Shown here piece after piece: positions 41,368 to 49,033 of a stretch of 61,401 nt of DNA. Numbering within the stretch: position 1 is the first letter of the stretch; every line of letters begins with the position of its first letter. Source of the stretch: Nostoc sp. JL34 (GTDB taxonomy: Bacteria; Cyanobacteriota; Cyanobacteriia; Cyanobacteriales; Nostocaceae). The position numbers were made by a program, and so were the translations under genes. The notes under the pieces were generated by a model. That model did no database searches and was not told where the DNA came from. It worked only from the letters and a program-made list of their open reading frames with translations. The stretch spans positions 1 through 61,401 of the forward strand of contig NZ_JABXKQ010000027.1 in the NCBI RefSeq assembly GCF_017114945.1, written 5' to 3'.

Positions 41368-42057
41368 ATGGCAATGGTTCTAGATAAAGTAGTTCCTTTT
41401 GGGAGGTCAATGGATGAATATATAAAAATATTCAATTTAACAAATGCAGATTTAAATAAAAGAATCATTGGGATTGGGGATGGGCCAGCAAGCTTCAATG
41501 CAGAAATGACACATCAGGGTAAAAGTGTAGTTTCTGTTGATCCACTGTACCAATTCTCCAGTGATGAAATATTGCAAAGATTTAATGAAGTAGTAGATAA
41601 TATTATTAATCAAGTTAAGGCTACATCAAATGATTGGGTATGGAGCTATCATAAATCTCCAGATGATTTGCGGCACAATCGAGTCAAAGTTATTCGAGAA
41701 TTTCTGTCTGATTATGAAACTGGCAAAAAAAGCAACAGATACACAGTCGGGGAATTGCCAAAATTGGCTTATGATAATCAAGAGTTTGATATAGCTCTTT
41801 GTTCGCATTTATTATTTTTATATTCAGACCATCTCGATTACGATTTTCACTTAAATTCAGTAGGTGAGATGTTGCGTATTGCTAAAGAAGTTAGAATATT
41901 TCCTCTCATAACTTTAATGTGGAAACATTCACCACATTTAGATGAAATAGTTAAATATTACACTTCAATGGGTTATAAAATAGATATTGAAAAGGTTGAA
42001 TACGAATTACAGCCTGGTGGAAATAAAATGTTGAAGATAACCAGAGATGTTATATAA
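41368..42057 (+). CDS. Class I SAM-dependent methyltransferase-like protein
   Basis: 229 residues. The SAM-binding glycine motif appears as IIGIGDGPASFNAEM (about 33-48), with an acidic residue at the end of the second strand (VVSVDP) and an ALCSHLLFLY-like motif IV (about 142-153). The substrate is not predictable. ATG 41368 follows GCGAGGGAAATTAT, a good ribosome-binding site. The base composition is AT-richer than that of the housekeeping neighbours, in line with an accessory gene. It stands behind the phosphatase gene; whether they act together is not known. Confidence 0.75.
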   Translation: MAMVLDKVVPFGRSMDEYIKIFNLTNADLNKRIIGIGDGPASFNAEMTHQGKSVVSVDPLYQFSSDEILQRFNEVVDNIINQVKATSNDWVWSYHKSPDDLRHNRVKVIREFLSDYETGKKSNRYTVGELPKLAYDNQEFDIALCSHLLFLYSDHLDYDFHLNSVGEMLRIAKEVRIFPLITLMWKHSPHLDEIVKYYTSMGYKIDIEKVEYELQPGGNKMLKITRDVI

Positions 42058-42141
42058 ATCGTATCCATAAAGAATTGGTATAACCATGCGGTTTATAGAA
42101 TTATTAGGCATATTATTCAGCAAACATTTCAGCCAAGGTAT

Positions 42142-42186
42142 CTATTCTGCTTGAGCAACACTAGAGATATCAATGCGGTATTTCAT
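42142..42186 (-). pseudogene. Truncated ParE/RelE-type toxin
   Basis: ATG 42186 overlaps the antitoxin stop in ATGA, the classic coupling of such pairs. It gives MKYRIDISSVAQAE and then TAG. This is the usual N-terminus of ParE/RelE toxins, which are about 95 residues long. The rest of the gene is not visible downstream, so the toxin is lost. Confidence 0.7.
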
Positions 42187-42437
42187 GAATCGGCTGGCAG
42201 ATTATACTTGCGACGCTGCTCGTCAGCAAAATCATCAAATGAACGGAATCTATCCATTTCAAAGTCTTCTAATCCCTGCTGAATACCCTTAATAGCTGCT
42301 TCTGAGTCTTGCACCTCCCACTCTAGGACAGCCTCTAGCAATTGGGTTGCAACAAAACTAACATCTTGTCCTTGCTGTGCAGCTTTCTCGCGCAGTCGTA
42401 CTTCTAATTCTGGGCTAAGGGAAACAACGATCACCAT
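42183..42437 (-). CDS. Ribbon-helix-helix antitoxin-like protein
   Basis: 84 residues. The N-terminus (IVVSLSPELEVRLREKAAQQGQDVSFVATQLLEAVL) fits a short beta strand followed by two helices, as in CopG/ParD-type antitoxins. The acidic C-terminus (IKGIQQGLEDFEMDRFRSFDDFADEQ) would have wrapped the toxin. Its stop overlaps the start of a ParE-like toxin reduced to 14 codons, so this is an orphan antitoxin. It may still bind its own promoter or neutralise related toxins encoded elsewhere. It lies in an accessory patch with a nuclease gene. Confidence 0.75.
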   Translation of the reverse strand: MVIVVSLSPELEVRLREKAAQQGQDVSFVATQLLEAVLEWEVQDSEAAIKGIQQGLEDFEMDRFRSFDDFADEQRRKYNLPADS

Positions 42438-42497
42438 AATTCAGATATTTTGCAGAAGGTTTATAGATATGATTTTATTTCAGAATATCTGATAAAG

Positions 42498-42546
42498 CTG
42501 CGTAGGCGTAGCCAGGCATAGCCAGCCGTAGGCATCGCTCTGGCCA
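42498..42546. repeat. SDR-like segment
   Basis: TGCGTAGGCGTAGCCAGGCA and CAGCCGTAGGCATCGCTCT show repeated GTAG(G/C)C words of the SDR style. They lie between the antitoxin and the 65-residue ORF. Confidence 0.5.
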
Positions 42547-42553
42547 CAATCAC

Positions 42554-42751
42554 TCATGCTGTCACCATTGACCGTACTGAATCAGGGGATGTTGGCTCAA
42601 AATGTAACACCATAATTTGCTCTGGACGTAAACCGACAGATTCGTAAGTGCCATCGTTGCATGGGTGTAGTCTGATGAAGGCATCGCACTGTCCCAAGCA
42701 AACTTCATGGGTTTTGACAACTTTGAGAATAATCTGTGTGTTAGTCTGCAT
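42554..42751 (-). CDS. Hypothetical 65-residue protein downstream of the nuclease gene
   Basis: The ORF starts with ATG 42751, only 14 bases after the stop of the HsdR-N-like gene on the same strand, so it could be read as part of one transcript. The sequence (MQTNTQIILKVVKTHEV, CDAFIRLHPCNDGTYESVGL, MVLHFEP) is not recognised and shows no signal peptide or membrane segment. No Shine-Dalgarno is visible. It may be a real small protein, or the end of a decayed one. Confidence 0.4.
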   Translation of the reverse strand: MQTNTQIILKVVKTHEVCLGQCDAFIRLHPCNDGTYESVGLRPEQIMVLHFEPTSPDSVRSMVTA

Positions 42752-42765
42752 TTTAGTGTTGGAAA

Positions 42766-43875
42766 CTATCTAGCAACGACTTGAGGCTGTTCATAAGCAG
42801 CTACAATTGCCTTGAATTTATCAGCGTACTGATAGATTTCATTGAGGTTATCGATAGAAACTTTATCCGAAATTCTATTGCCATTTACCTCTTTCGAGAA
42901 GATTTCTAACTTCTTAGACTTTGATTCATTAAAATACAAACGAACAATGGGTTTCCAAGTATTCCCATCAAGCAGAATATTACAGTAGCTAGCTGTATCT
43001 CTATATGTTATTCTTGCTGGATCTAATACCTGACGTAAAATCGACTTAAGTATGTAATATCCTTCACGCTCGTCATCTGTAAACTCAGATTGTTTTATGA
43101 GCGGTTCTGGTTTTATTTCTGGTTCGGGGTTTACAACCTCTGATTTCGTTTTTGAGCGTCCTGCTGCTTCATCTAAAAGGGTTTCAATTTCCTCACGAAT
43201 AAATTCTTTAATAGCCCTTTGTGTATATCCAGTAAACTCATTTTTTAATTGCCCTACAAAATTATTACCAGGGCATAATTCTTTGAAAAAATATTTAACA
43301 AATTCATCACTGGGCGCTTCAATTTGCTTTTTAAGCAGAGTCTTAATACCACCTACGTACTTTAACTCTGAGGCGGCTGTAATAGCTTCATCAATATTAA
43401 ATGCGGATTTTGTTAATTTACAGAGTTCGCGGATTGCTGACTCATTTAAATTAAGTAGGTCTAATTCCAAAAATGGAGTTTTATCCATTTTATTAGGTTT
43501 TTCTAAGTCAGCATATAACTTGTAATTTACCCCATCTGTTAGTATACCAATGCGAGCTTCAGTTGCCATGAAGTATGCAAACAACTGGCTCCACTCATAA
43601 TCATTCTTAAAATCTGTACCGTAGCGTTTGCATTCAATTAAAATTGTGGGCTGACTATTTTGGAATATTGCATAGTCTAGTTTGTACTTTGTAGCAGCTC
43701 CCACATTTGCATCATACTCAGGCATAACTTCATTTGGGTTAAAGGCATCATATCCCAAGATTTGCTGAATAAAAGGCATAATTAGGAAGTGCTTTGTAGC
43801 TTCTTCAGTCTTGATACTACTTAATTTTGTAGGGATTGTAGATGCAAAAGCTTTGACTTGATCAACGAAATCCAT
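42766..43875 (-). CDS. Stand-alone HsdR-N-type PD-(D/E)xK nuclease-like protein
   Basis: 369 residues from ATG 43875 (GGAG lies ten bases upstream; TTG 43890 is less likely). The N-terminal half matches the nuclease domain of type I restriction R subunits and related proteins: KLD67YAI, then ILIE81-C-K83, a helix with YEWSQLFAYFMAT, and GILTDGVNYKLYADL. There is no helicase, methylase or specificity subunit nearby. The C-terminal third (about 265-369, DDEREGYYILKSILRQVL, RLYFNESKSKKLEIF) is a separate small domain of the type often joined to such nucleases. It may be a solitary defence nuclease or of phage origin; activity is inferred. Confidence 0.8.
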   Translation of the reverse strand: MDFVDQVKAFASTIPTKLSSIKTEEATKHFLIMPFIQQILGYDAFNPNEVMPEYDANVGAATKYKLDYAIFQNSQPTILIECKRYGTDFKNDYEWSQLFAYFMATEARIGILTDGVNYKLYADLEKPNKMDKTPFLELDLLNLNESAIRELCKLTKSAFNIDEAITAASELKYVGGIKTLLKKQIEAPSDEFVKYFFKELCPGNNFVGQLKNEFTGYTQRAIKEFIREEIETLLDEAAGRSKTKSEVVNPEPEIKPEPLIKQSEFTDDEREGYYILKSILRQVLDPARITYRDTASYCNILLDGNTWKPIVRLYFNESKSKKLEIFSKEVNGNRISDKVSIDNLNEIYQYADKFKAIVAAYEQPQVVAR

Positions 43876-44403
43876 GATGTGATGCTCCAAGACATTTGAT
43901 TATGGCTATGTAGCCTATAAAGCTATAATTCACAAAAAATCTGAATAAATAACAGGGTTTTGAAGTAAAACACTGATAGTGCAAACGCATCTTATTTTTA
44001 TAATGCTTACTAGACAAAGGTTTTAGCCATTATTTAATTTAGTTACTAAAATTTAGACCCTTATTGCACATGGTTTTCAGAATTTAAATGCGTTTCCCCT
44101 AACACCACTGATTTACATCCATTGCAGGGATGAATCGTATAGTATTTCAGCATCTATCCGCAAATCGTCAAATTTCAGTGCATTACGGGGTCGAGGATTT
44201 TAAACAAGACATAAAGAATTTGCGGACGATGGGTAGACTACGATCGCTGTCAGTGACACTTTGCCCATCAATAACCTTGTCACCACTCTACTGAGTTTCC
44301 TTTTATTCTGATTCAAATTCCCGCCAGAAGTCTATTGACTTCTGGTAAATCTATTGAGAAGCTAATAGTTAGATTTACTAATTAATAGAAGTGCATCAAA
44401 CTT
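43876..44403. other. Divergent intergenic region
   Basis: About 530 AT-rich bases. GATGGG and CCCATC near 44227-44270 can pair around a HIP1-like centre, and a 9-bp hairpin lies at 44324-44345. No gene was seen. It should hold the promoters of the nuclease gene and the efflux operon. Confidence 0.5.
44324..44345 (+). promoter_or_regulatory. Hairpin in the leader of the efflux operon
   Basis: CCAGAAGTC, loop TATT, GACTTCTGG: a perfect nine-pair stem, 59 bases before the ABC ATPase start. It could be an operator or a transcript structure; it is not recognised as a riboswitch. Confidence 0.5.
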
Positions 44404-45255
44404 GTGACAATACTGACGGGAAAAATAAATCGATCGCAACCTGCTAGCGAACCAAAACCCTTGATTCTGGAAACTCAGGGACTCACACGCCGTTTTGGTA
44501 AGTTAACCGCAGTTAATAACCTGAGCATATCTGTGGAACAAGGCGAAGTGTTTGGTCTGCTTGGCCCCAATGGAGCAGGGAAAAGTACAGTTATTAAAAT
44601 GTTGACAACCTTGCTGCCTATCAGTGCAGGGAAAGCAACCTTAGCTGGCTATGACGTGGCTCGTGAATCTAATCCTGTGAGACGGGCTATCGGCTATGTA
44701 CCCCAGGCGCTCTCTGCTGATGGTAGTCTCACTGGTTACGAAAATCTCTTAATCTTCGCCAAGCTGTATGGAATACCTGCCAAAGGCCGCGATCGCCGCA
44801 TTTATGAAATTTTAGAATACATGGGTTTGCAAGATGCGGCGAAACGCTTGGTACGAAACTACTCTGGTGGGATGATTCGCAAGCTGGAAATCGGCATATC
44901 AGTTCTGCATCAACCGCAAATTTTGTTTCTTGATGAGCCGACTGTCGGACTAGATCCCATCGCTCGAACTCAAGTATGGCAGCTTGTACTACAACTCTGT
45001 GCTGATTACGGCACAACTATATTTTTAACAACCCACTTTTTAGAAGAAGCGGATAGCTTATGTAACCGAGTGGCAATTATGCAGCAAGGTGAAGTCGTTA
45101 CCACAGGCACACCAACTGACTTAAAAGCTTCTTTAGATAACCCAAATGCAACTTTGGATGATGTCTTTATTCACTATACAGGCGACCAGTTAACATCAGG
45201 AGTCAACTACCGTGACACAGCAAGAACCAGACGTACTGCTCAACGGTTGGGTTAA
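44404..45255 (+). CDS. ABC transporter ATP-binding protein (DrrA-like)
   Basis: A 283-residue ATPase of the ABC-2 exporter type. Walker A is GLLGPNGAGK60-ST, the signature is YSGGMIRKLEIG (about 153-164), Walker B is ILFLD177-E178, and the switch His is in TTHFLEEAD. The start is GTG 44404. The last 44 bases overlap the next gene, a permease, so they are translationally coupled. The pair likely exports a drug, lipid or natural product. The same operon carries a MarR regulator and an MFS pump. Confidence 0.92.
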   Translation: MTILTGKINRSQPASEPKPLILETQGLTRRFGKLTAVNNLSISVEQGEVFGLLGPNGAGKSTVIKMLTTLLPISAGKATLAGYDVARESNPVRRAIGYVPQALSADGSLTGYENLLIFAKLYGIPAKGRDRRIYEILEYMGLQDAAKRLVRNYSGGMIRKLEIGISVLHQPQILFLDEPTVGLDPIARTQVWQLVLQLCADYGTTIFLTTHFLEEADSLCNRVAIMQQGEVVTTGTPTDLKASLDNPNATLDDVFIHYTGDQLTSGVNYRDTARTRRTAQRLG

Positions 45256-46066
45256 ATCACCACCCACTGTCCGAGTAAATTTGATCTCTGCAATTAAAGA
45301 GCTAGTTACGAAAACCCTGGCGATCGCAGAATTAGAAATCCGTAAACTCCGCCACGATCCCACTGATTTAGTCGTTCGGGCTGTGCAACCAGCTTTATGG
45401 CTGCTAATTTTTGGGCAAGTTTTTTCCCGCACTCGCGCGATTCCTACAGGGAACTTACCCTATTTGGACTTCATTTCTGCTGGCATTTTGGCTCAGAGTA
45501 TTCTGTTTGTGGCAATTTTTAGTGGTGGAATGACGCTAATCTGGGAGCGAGATTTAGGCATTGTCCATAAATTTTTAGCTAGTCCTACGCCTCGCGTGGC
45601 GATGGTGTTGGGCAAAGCCCTAGCGTGTGGGGTGAGGTGCTTATCTCAGGTAATATTCATTTACGGATTAGCATTTTTATTAGGTGTCAAACTAAATCTT
45701 CATCCTTTAGCTATTCTCCAAGTACTGCTGCTAGTCATACTGGGAGCGGGTTCTTTTTGTATTTTCTCATTAATTATTGGCTGTTTGGTGAAAAGCCGAG
45801 AAAGGATGACGGGTATTGGACAATTGTTAACCATGCCGTTATTTTTTGCGAGCAATGCCATCTATCCGATCTCGTTGATGCCCAGTTGGTTAAAGTTCAT
45901 TTCCCATTTAAATCCGTTGACTTATCTGGTTGACGGGTTACGTAGCACCATGCTGTTGAATGGCACTAGCATCTATGGCTTTGGTCTGGATTGTACAATT
46001 CTCTTATTCACATTAATCATTTTGGCCATCCTTGGTGGAAAACTTTATCCACGGGTGGCCATGTAA
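45212..46066 (+). CDS. ABC-2 type permease
   Basis: A 284-residue integral membrane partner of the preceding ATPase. Six hydrophobic spans are seen (about 60-78, 88-110, 135-160, 165-190, 200-215, 255-278). The stretch PLFFASNAIYPISLMPSWL followed by INPL-like HLNPLTYLVDGLR is typical of the DrrB/ABC-2 family. GTG 45212 lies within the ATPase gene, in another frame. Its stop is 19 bases before the marR-type gene. Substrate is unknown. Confidence 0.9.
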   Translation: MTQQEPDVLLNGWVKSPPTVRVNLISAIKELVTKTLAIAELEIRKLRHDPTDLVVRAVQPALWLLIFGQVFSRTRAIPTGNLPYLDFISAGILAQSILFVAIFSGGMTLIWERDLGIVHKFLASPTPRVAMVLGKALACGVRCLSQVIFIYGLAFLLGVKLNLHPLAILQVLLLVILGAGSFCIFSLIIGCLVKSRERMTGIGQLLTMPLFFASNAIYPISLMPSWLKFISHLNPLTYLVDGLRSTMLLNGTSIYGFGLDCTILLFTLIILAILGGKLYPRVAM

Positions 46067-46085
46067 CTAGGAGAACAACAAGCCC

Positions 46086-46559
46086 ATGACCGTGGATAAA
46101 CCTAATCAAGGTGCAACTTCCGAAGAATGTGCCGCTAGAGTAATGGAGACAGTTCCATTAGTGATGCGGTTTATCCGAGCGGATATGCGTGCCCATAGTG
46201 CCGCTTTTTTATCTATACCTCAATTGCGATCGCTAGCATTTATCAACCGCAATCCTGGGGCTTCATTATCTGACTTGGCAGAGCATTTAGGTGTCACCTC
46301 TGCCACGGCATCAGCAACCATAGAACGCTTAGTACAACGCGACTTCGTGAAACGGATTGCTCATCCTCAAGAGCGGCGGCGGGTGTTGCTCAATTTAACT
46401 GAAGATGGAAAACACCATCTTAAGCAATCCCAAGATCAAACTCGCGCTCATATTACCGACTTGCTAAAAGGTCTTTCAGAAGACCAAATTTCCAACATTG
46501 AAGAAGGCTTAACTCTACTAAAAAATGTCTTCGAGAAAACAGAACTCAAAGCCCCATAA
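46086..46559 (+). CDS. MarR-family transcriptional regulator
   Basis: A 157-residue winged-helix regulator. Helices SLSDLAEHLGVTSATASATIERLVQRDFV (about 60-90) form the DNA-binding unit, followed by the wing AHPQERRRVLLNLTEDG. It probably represses the operon in which it sits and is released by the transported compound (typical for the family; inference here). AGGAGAACAA precedes ATG 46086. The end of the gene overlaps the MFS gene by 35 bases. Confidence 0.92.
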   Translation: MTVDKPNQGATSEECAARVMETVPLVMRFIRADMRAHSAAFLSIPQLRSLAFINRNPGASLSDLAEHLGVTSATASATIERLVQRDFVKRIAHPQERRRVLLNLTEDGKHHLKQSQDQTRAHITDLLKGLSEDQISNIEEGLTLLKNVFEKTELKAP

Positions 46560-47793
46560 CTTTGAGGTTGCACAACACGATCCCTTTGCAGCCTTTAAGT
46601 TTCGAGACTATCGGCTATTTACCATTGGACGGCTAGTGCTGTTCGTGGGGTCGCAAATGCAAACTGTAGCGATTGGCTGGGAACTCTATGAGCGGACAAA
46701 CTCAGCGATCGCTTTAGGTGGTGTAGGACTGGCCCAAGTCTTGCCGATGATTGCTCTCACCTTGATTGTCGGACATGTAGCCGATCGCCGCGATCGCAAA
46801 CTCATCATGTTATTCTCGGTGATGTTGCTGGCTCTCTGCTCGCTGGCTTTGGCAGTGCTTTCCTATACTCAAGGTGCAATTTTTCTAATTTACGCTTGCT
46901 TGTTATTAACAGGTGTCGCTAGGGCATTCCTCAAACCAGCCAGTGATGCTCTCATGTGGCAGTTGATACCTATCAGTGCGTTTACCAATGCAGCAACTTG
47001 GAATAGTAGTAGTTTTCAGTTAGCCGCAGTCATTGGCCCAGCCTTTGGAGGATTTGGGATTGCGCTGTTGGGAAGTGCTACAGGAGTTTATGTATTAGCA
47101 GCGATCGCCGCGTTGCTATGTTTCATTTTAACGCTGGCGATCAAAGAGCAAAAAGTCATCCGCGCAACTGAGCCAATCTCACTCAAAGCGCTATCAGCCG
47201 GTGCTAAATTTGTTTGGCAGAATCAGTTAATTTTAGCCGCGATTACATTGGATATGTTTGCTGTATTGTTGGGTGGTGCGATCGCGCTCCTCCCGATCTT
47301 TGCCAAAGATATTTTACACGTGGGGCCAGTGGAATTGGGATATCTACAAGCAGCCCATTCCATCGGTGCTTTGACTATGGCCATTACCCTAGCCTATTTA
47401 CCACCGTTACGTAAAGCAGGCCCAGCCTTATTGTGGTCAGTAGTTGGCTTTGGGGTTGTCACAATTATCTTTGGACTTTCTCGTTCGTTTTGGCTGTCTA
47501 TGTTAATGCTGACCCTTGGTGGCGCACTAGATAGTATTAGCGTTGTGATTCGCCATACATTAGTTCAAATCAGAACACCGGATCATTTACGTGGTCGGGT
47601 TGCTGCTATCAATAGCGTGTTTATTAGTGCCTCGAATGAATTGGGAGGCTTTGAGTCAGGCTTAACTGCGGCTTTATTTGGCCCAGTGATTTCTGTTGTG
47701 GGTGGTGGAATCGGCACAATTGTAGTAGTGATTGCTACAGCCATGATTTGGCCGGGAATTCGGAAGTTAGGGGCTTTGCAGGAGTATAAATAA
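46525..47793 (+). CDS. MFS exporter, EntS/MFS_3 type
   Basis: A 422-residue major-facilitator protein with about 11-12 membrane spans. After FRDYRLFTIGRL come the first helices and the loop motif GHVADRRDRKLI (family motif A). Relatives export siderophores, macrolides or other compounds. The start lies inside the marR-type gene (35-base overlap), so translation is coupled. It closes the four-gene efflux operon, which a stem-loop at 47853-47920 may terminate. The combination of ABC and MFS pumps under one MarR regulator suggests a defined toxic or secreted compound. Confidence 0.9.
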   Translation: MSSRKQNSKPHNFEVAQHDPFAAFKFRDYRLFTIGRLVLFVGSQMQTVAIGWELYERTNSAIALGGVGLAQVLPMIALTLIVGHVADRRDRKLIMLFSVMLLALCSLALAVLSYTQGAIFLIYACLLLTGVARAFLKPASDALMWQLIPISAFTNAATWNSSSFQLAAVIGPAFGGFGIALLGSATGVYVLAAIAALLCFILTLAIKEQKVIRATEPISLKALSAGAKFVWQNQLILAAITLDMFAVLLGGAIALLPIFAKDILHVGPVELGYLQAAHSIGALTMAITLAYLPPLRKAGPALLWSVVGFGVVTIIFGLSRSFWLSMLMLTLGGALDSISVVIRHTLVQIRTPDHLRGRVAAINSVFISASNELGGFESGLTAALFGPVISVVGGGIGTIVVVIATAMIWPGIRKLGALQEYK

Positions 47794-47852
47794 ATGAAAA
47801 TGTGAGTATTAGATGATCAAGTGATAGCCACTACTAAGTCTTCCATAAATAA

Positions 47853-47920
47853 CAAAAATCCCACCTTATGCAAAAGCTACAAGATAGTGATTCTTATTTC
47901 TTGCTGGGGTAGGATTTTTG
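47853..47920 (+). terminator. Stem-loop after the efflux operon
   Basis: CAAAAATCCCACC (47853-47865) and GGTAGGATTTTTG (47908-47920) pair with one mismatch around a loop of about 42 bases. The T run is part of the stem. Acts as a terminator or boundary element. Confidence 0.6.
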
Positions 47921-48020
47921 TTTAGCACAAGTAGTACATCGCGTAATTAGAAGGTAGACAAATCTAGAGTTTTAGGATGATGTCTAACTTCAATTCGCCC
48001 TTAAATTTATGTAATTGGTA

Positions 48021-48374
48021 CTAAGCAATTGGGAAACTGCCACCACTAGCACCAAAATTTGGTATACTGCCAGACGTTAAAATTCCATACTTAGCAAAGT
48101 CAAAGCTGTCATCAGTTGGAATTCCATATTTAGCAAAGTTGAAGCTGCCAGCCGTTGGTATGCCAGAGCTACCCAAATTAAAGTTGCCATCAGTTGGAAT
48201 TCCATACTTGGCAAAGTCAAAGTTGCCATCAATTGGAATTCCATACTTGGCAAAGTCGAATGTGTCAGCCGTTGGTATGCCAAATGCGCCTCCAGGTGCG
48301 AACGGATCGCTGAGGTTGCCAGGATAAAGGCTATCAGAGGCGTTATCAAAAAAAGAACTTGCATCAAATGCCAT
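48021..48374 (-). CDS. Small protein of six 13-residue repeats
   Basis: 117 residues. After MAFDASSFFDNASDSLYPG come six units of 13 residues: GIPTADTFDFAKY, GIPIDGNFDFAKY, GIPTDGNFNLGSS, GIPTAGSFNFAKY, GIPTDDSFDFAKY and GILTSGSIPNFGA. The consensus is GIPTDGNFDFAKY, rich in Gly, Asp, Phe and Tyr. ATG 48374 has a good AGAAGGA site eight or nine bases upstream, which supports translation. There is no signal peptide, Cys or membrane segment. The repeat could form a beta-solenoid-like or ligand-binding array, or be a modular precursor. The protein is not recognised. The 39-bp DNA repeat keeps other frames open too, but only this one has start and site. Confidence 0.7.
   Translation of the reverse strand: MAFDASSFFDNASDSLYPGNLSDPFAPGGAFGIPTADTFDFAKYGIPIDGNFDFAKYGIPTDGNFNLGSSGIPTAGSFNFAKYGIPTDDSFDFAKYGILTSGSIPNFGASGGSFPIA
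48060..48290. repeat. 39-bp tandem repeats (coding)
   Basis: Six diverged 39-bp units, each with AATTCCATA(C/T)TTAGCAAAG-like or related words, encode the 13-residue repeat of the minus-strand gene. The units are adjacent, not separated by spacers. Confidence 0.85.
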
Positions 48375-48837
48375 TACAGTTAATCCTTCTATTAGGACAT
48401 AAATTTTGCTTAATCAAAAAATGTCAATAAGGCACAATGAAGCTTCCTTCGTAAATTTATTATTGTTTTTTTATTGCTAATTTTGAGTGTTTTGGACTAA
48501 ATTACAGAGTATTTTCATGAAATTTACTAGCCAAAAAAACCTGTTAGTAACGCTATTTATACAGATAAATATATAAAAGCTAACTTATTTTTACAATGAA
48601 AAATCTTTAGATGCTTGTGTCAAATCTTTAGATAATTTTCCTAATTAAACGAACTGCATACTCCTACGCAGAAGCAAGCTATACGTAGTGTCTCTTATAG
48701 AAGGCAGTTCGATAATTTACATGATGGCTACAATTATTACCCAAAATCAACTTCAAAAGTTGCATCCAGGCGATCGCACAGATATTAAGCTGTCGATTGG
48801 GATATAGAAGATTCTGGCTGACGACAGAATAGGCCAG

Positions 48838-48872
48838 AAAGAACTCCTAGCAATGCGTTGTAGGAGTTCTTT
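48838..48872 (+). terminator. Intrinsic terminator without an obvious gene
   Basis: AAAGAACTCCTA (48838-48849), 11-base loop, TAGGAGTTCTTT (48861-48872). It suggests a short transcript ending here, perhaps covering 48721-48807. Confidence 0.75.
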
Positions 48873-49004
48873 GATTGGTTTATATAATTTCCAGTCTGCA
48901 ATTGTCAATTCCCCGAAAAATTTATGCTTCTAGGATTTTAGAGATTTTTAACTCGCAATTATATACAAATGTTCTCAAGTAAGTTATTATTCTCATGATG
49001 ATTT

Positions 49005-49023
49005 GATAGTAATTATAATTAAT
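49005..49023. promoter_or_regulatory. Candidate Fur box before efeU
   Basis: GATAGTAATTATAATTAAT matches about 13 of 19 positions of the classical Fur box built from GATAAT units. It ends ten bases before the efeU ATG, in keeping with iron control. AT-rich DNA makes chance matches easy. Confidence 0.4.
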
Positions 49024-49033
49024 AAGGTTATCC

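Larger units (their letters stand above)
48375..49033. other. Intergenic region with mini-ORF, terminator and candidate Fur site
   Basis: About 660 bases. An SDR-like word group is at 48664-48697. A 28-codon ORF starting ATG 48721 (MMATIITQNQLQKLHPGDRT) ends at 48807. A clear terminator lies at 48838-48872. The ORF is unrecognised and may be a remnant of a gene 5' end. The rest is the efeU promoter region. Confidence 0.5.

Noticed and set aside
48060..48290. Regular 39-bp repeats as a CRISPR array
   Set aside because: The units are adjacent with no unique spacers, differ from each other, and encode a clean 13-residue protein repeat with start and ribosome-binding site.
48077..48367. Second open frame on the minus strand (96 codons) across the 39-bp repeats
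   Set aside because: It is kept open only because 39 is a multiple of three. It lacks a ribosome-binding site, and the other frame has one.
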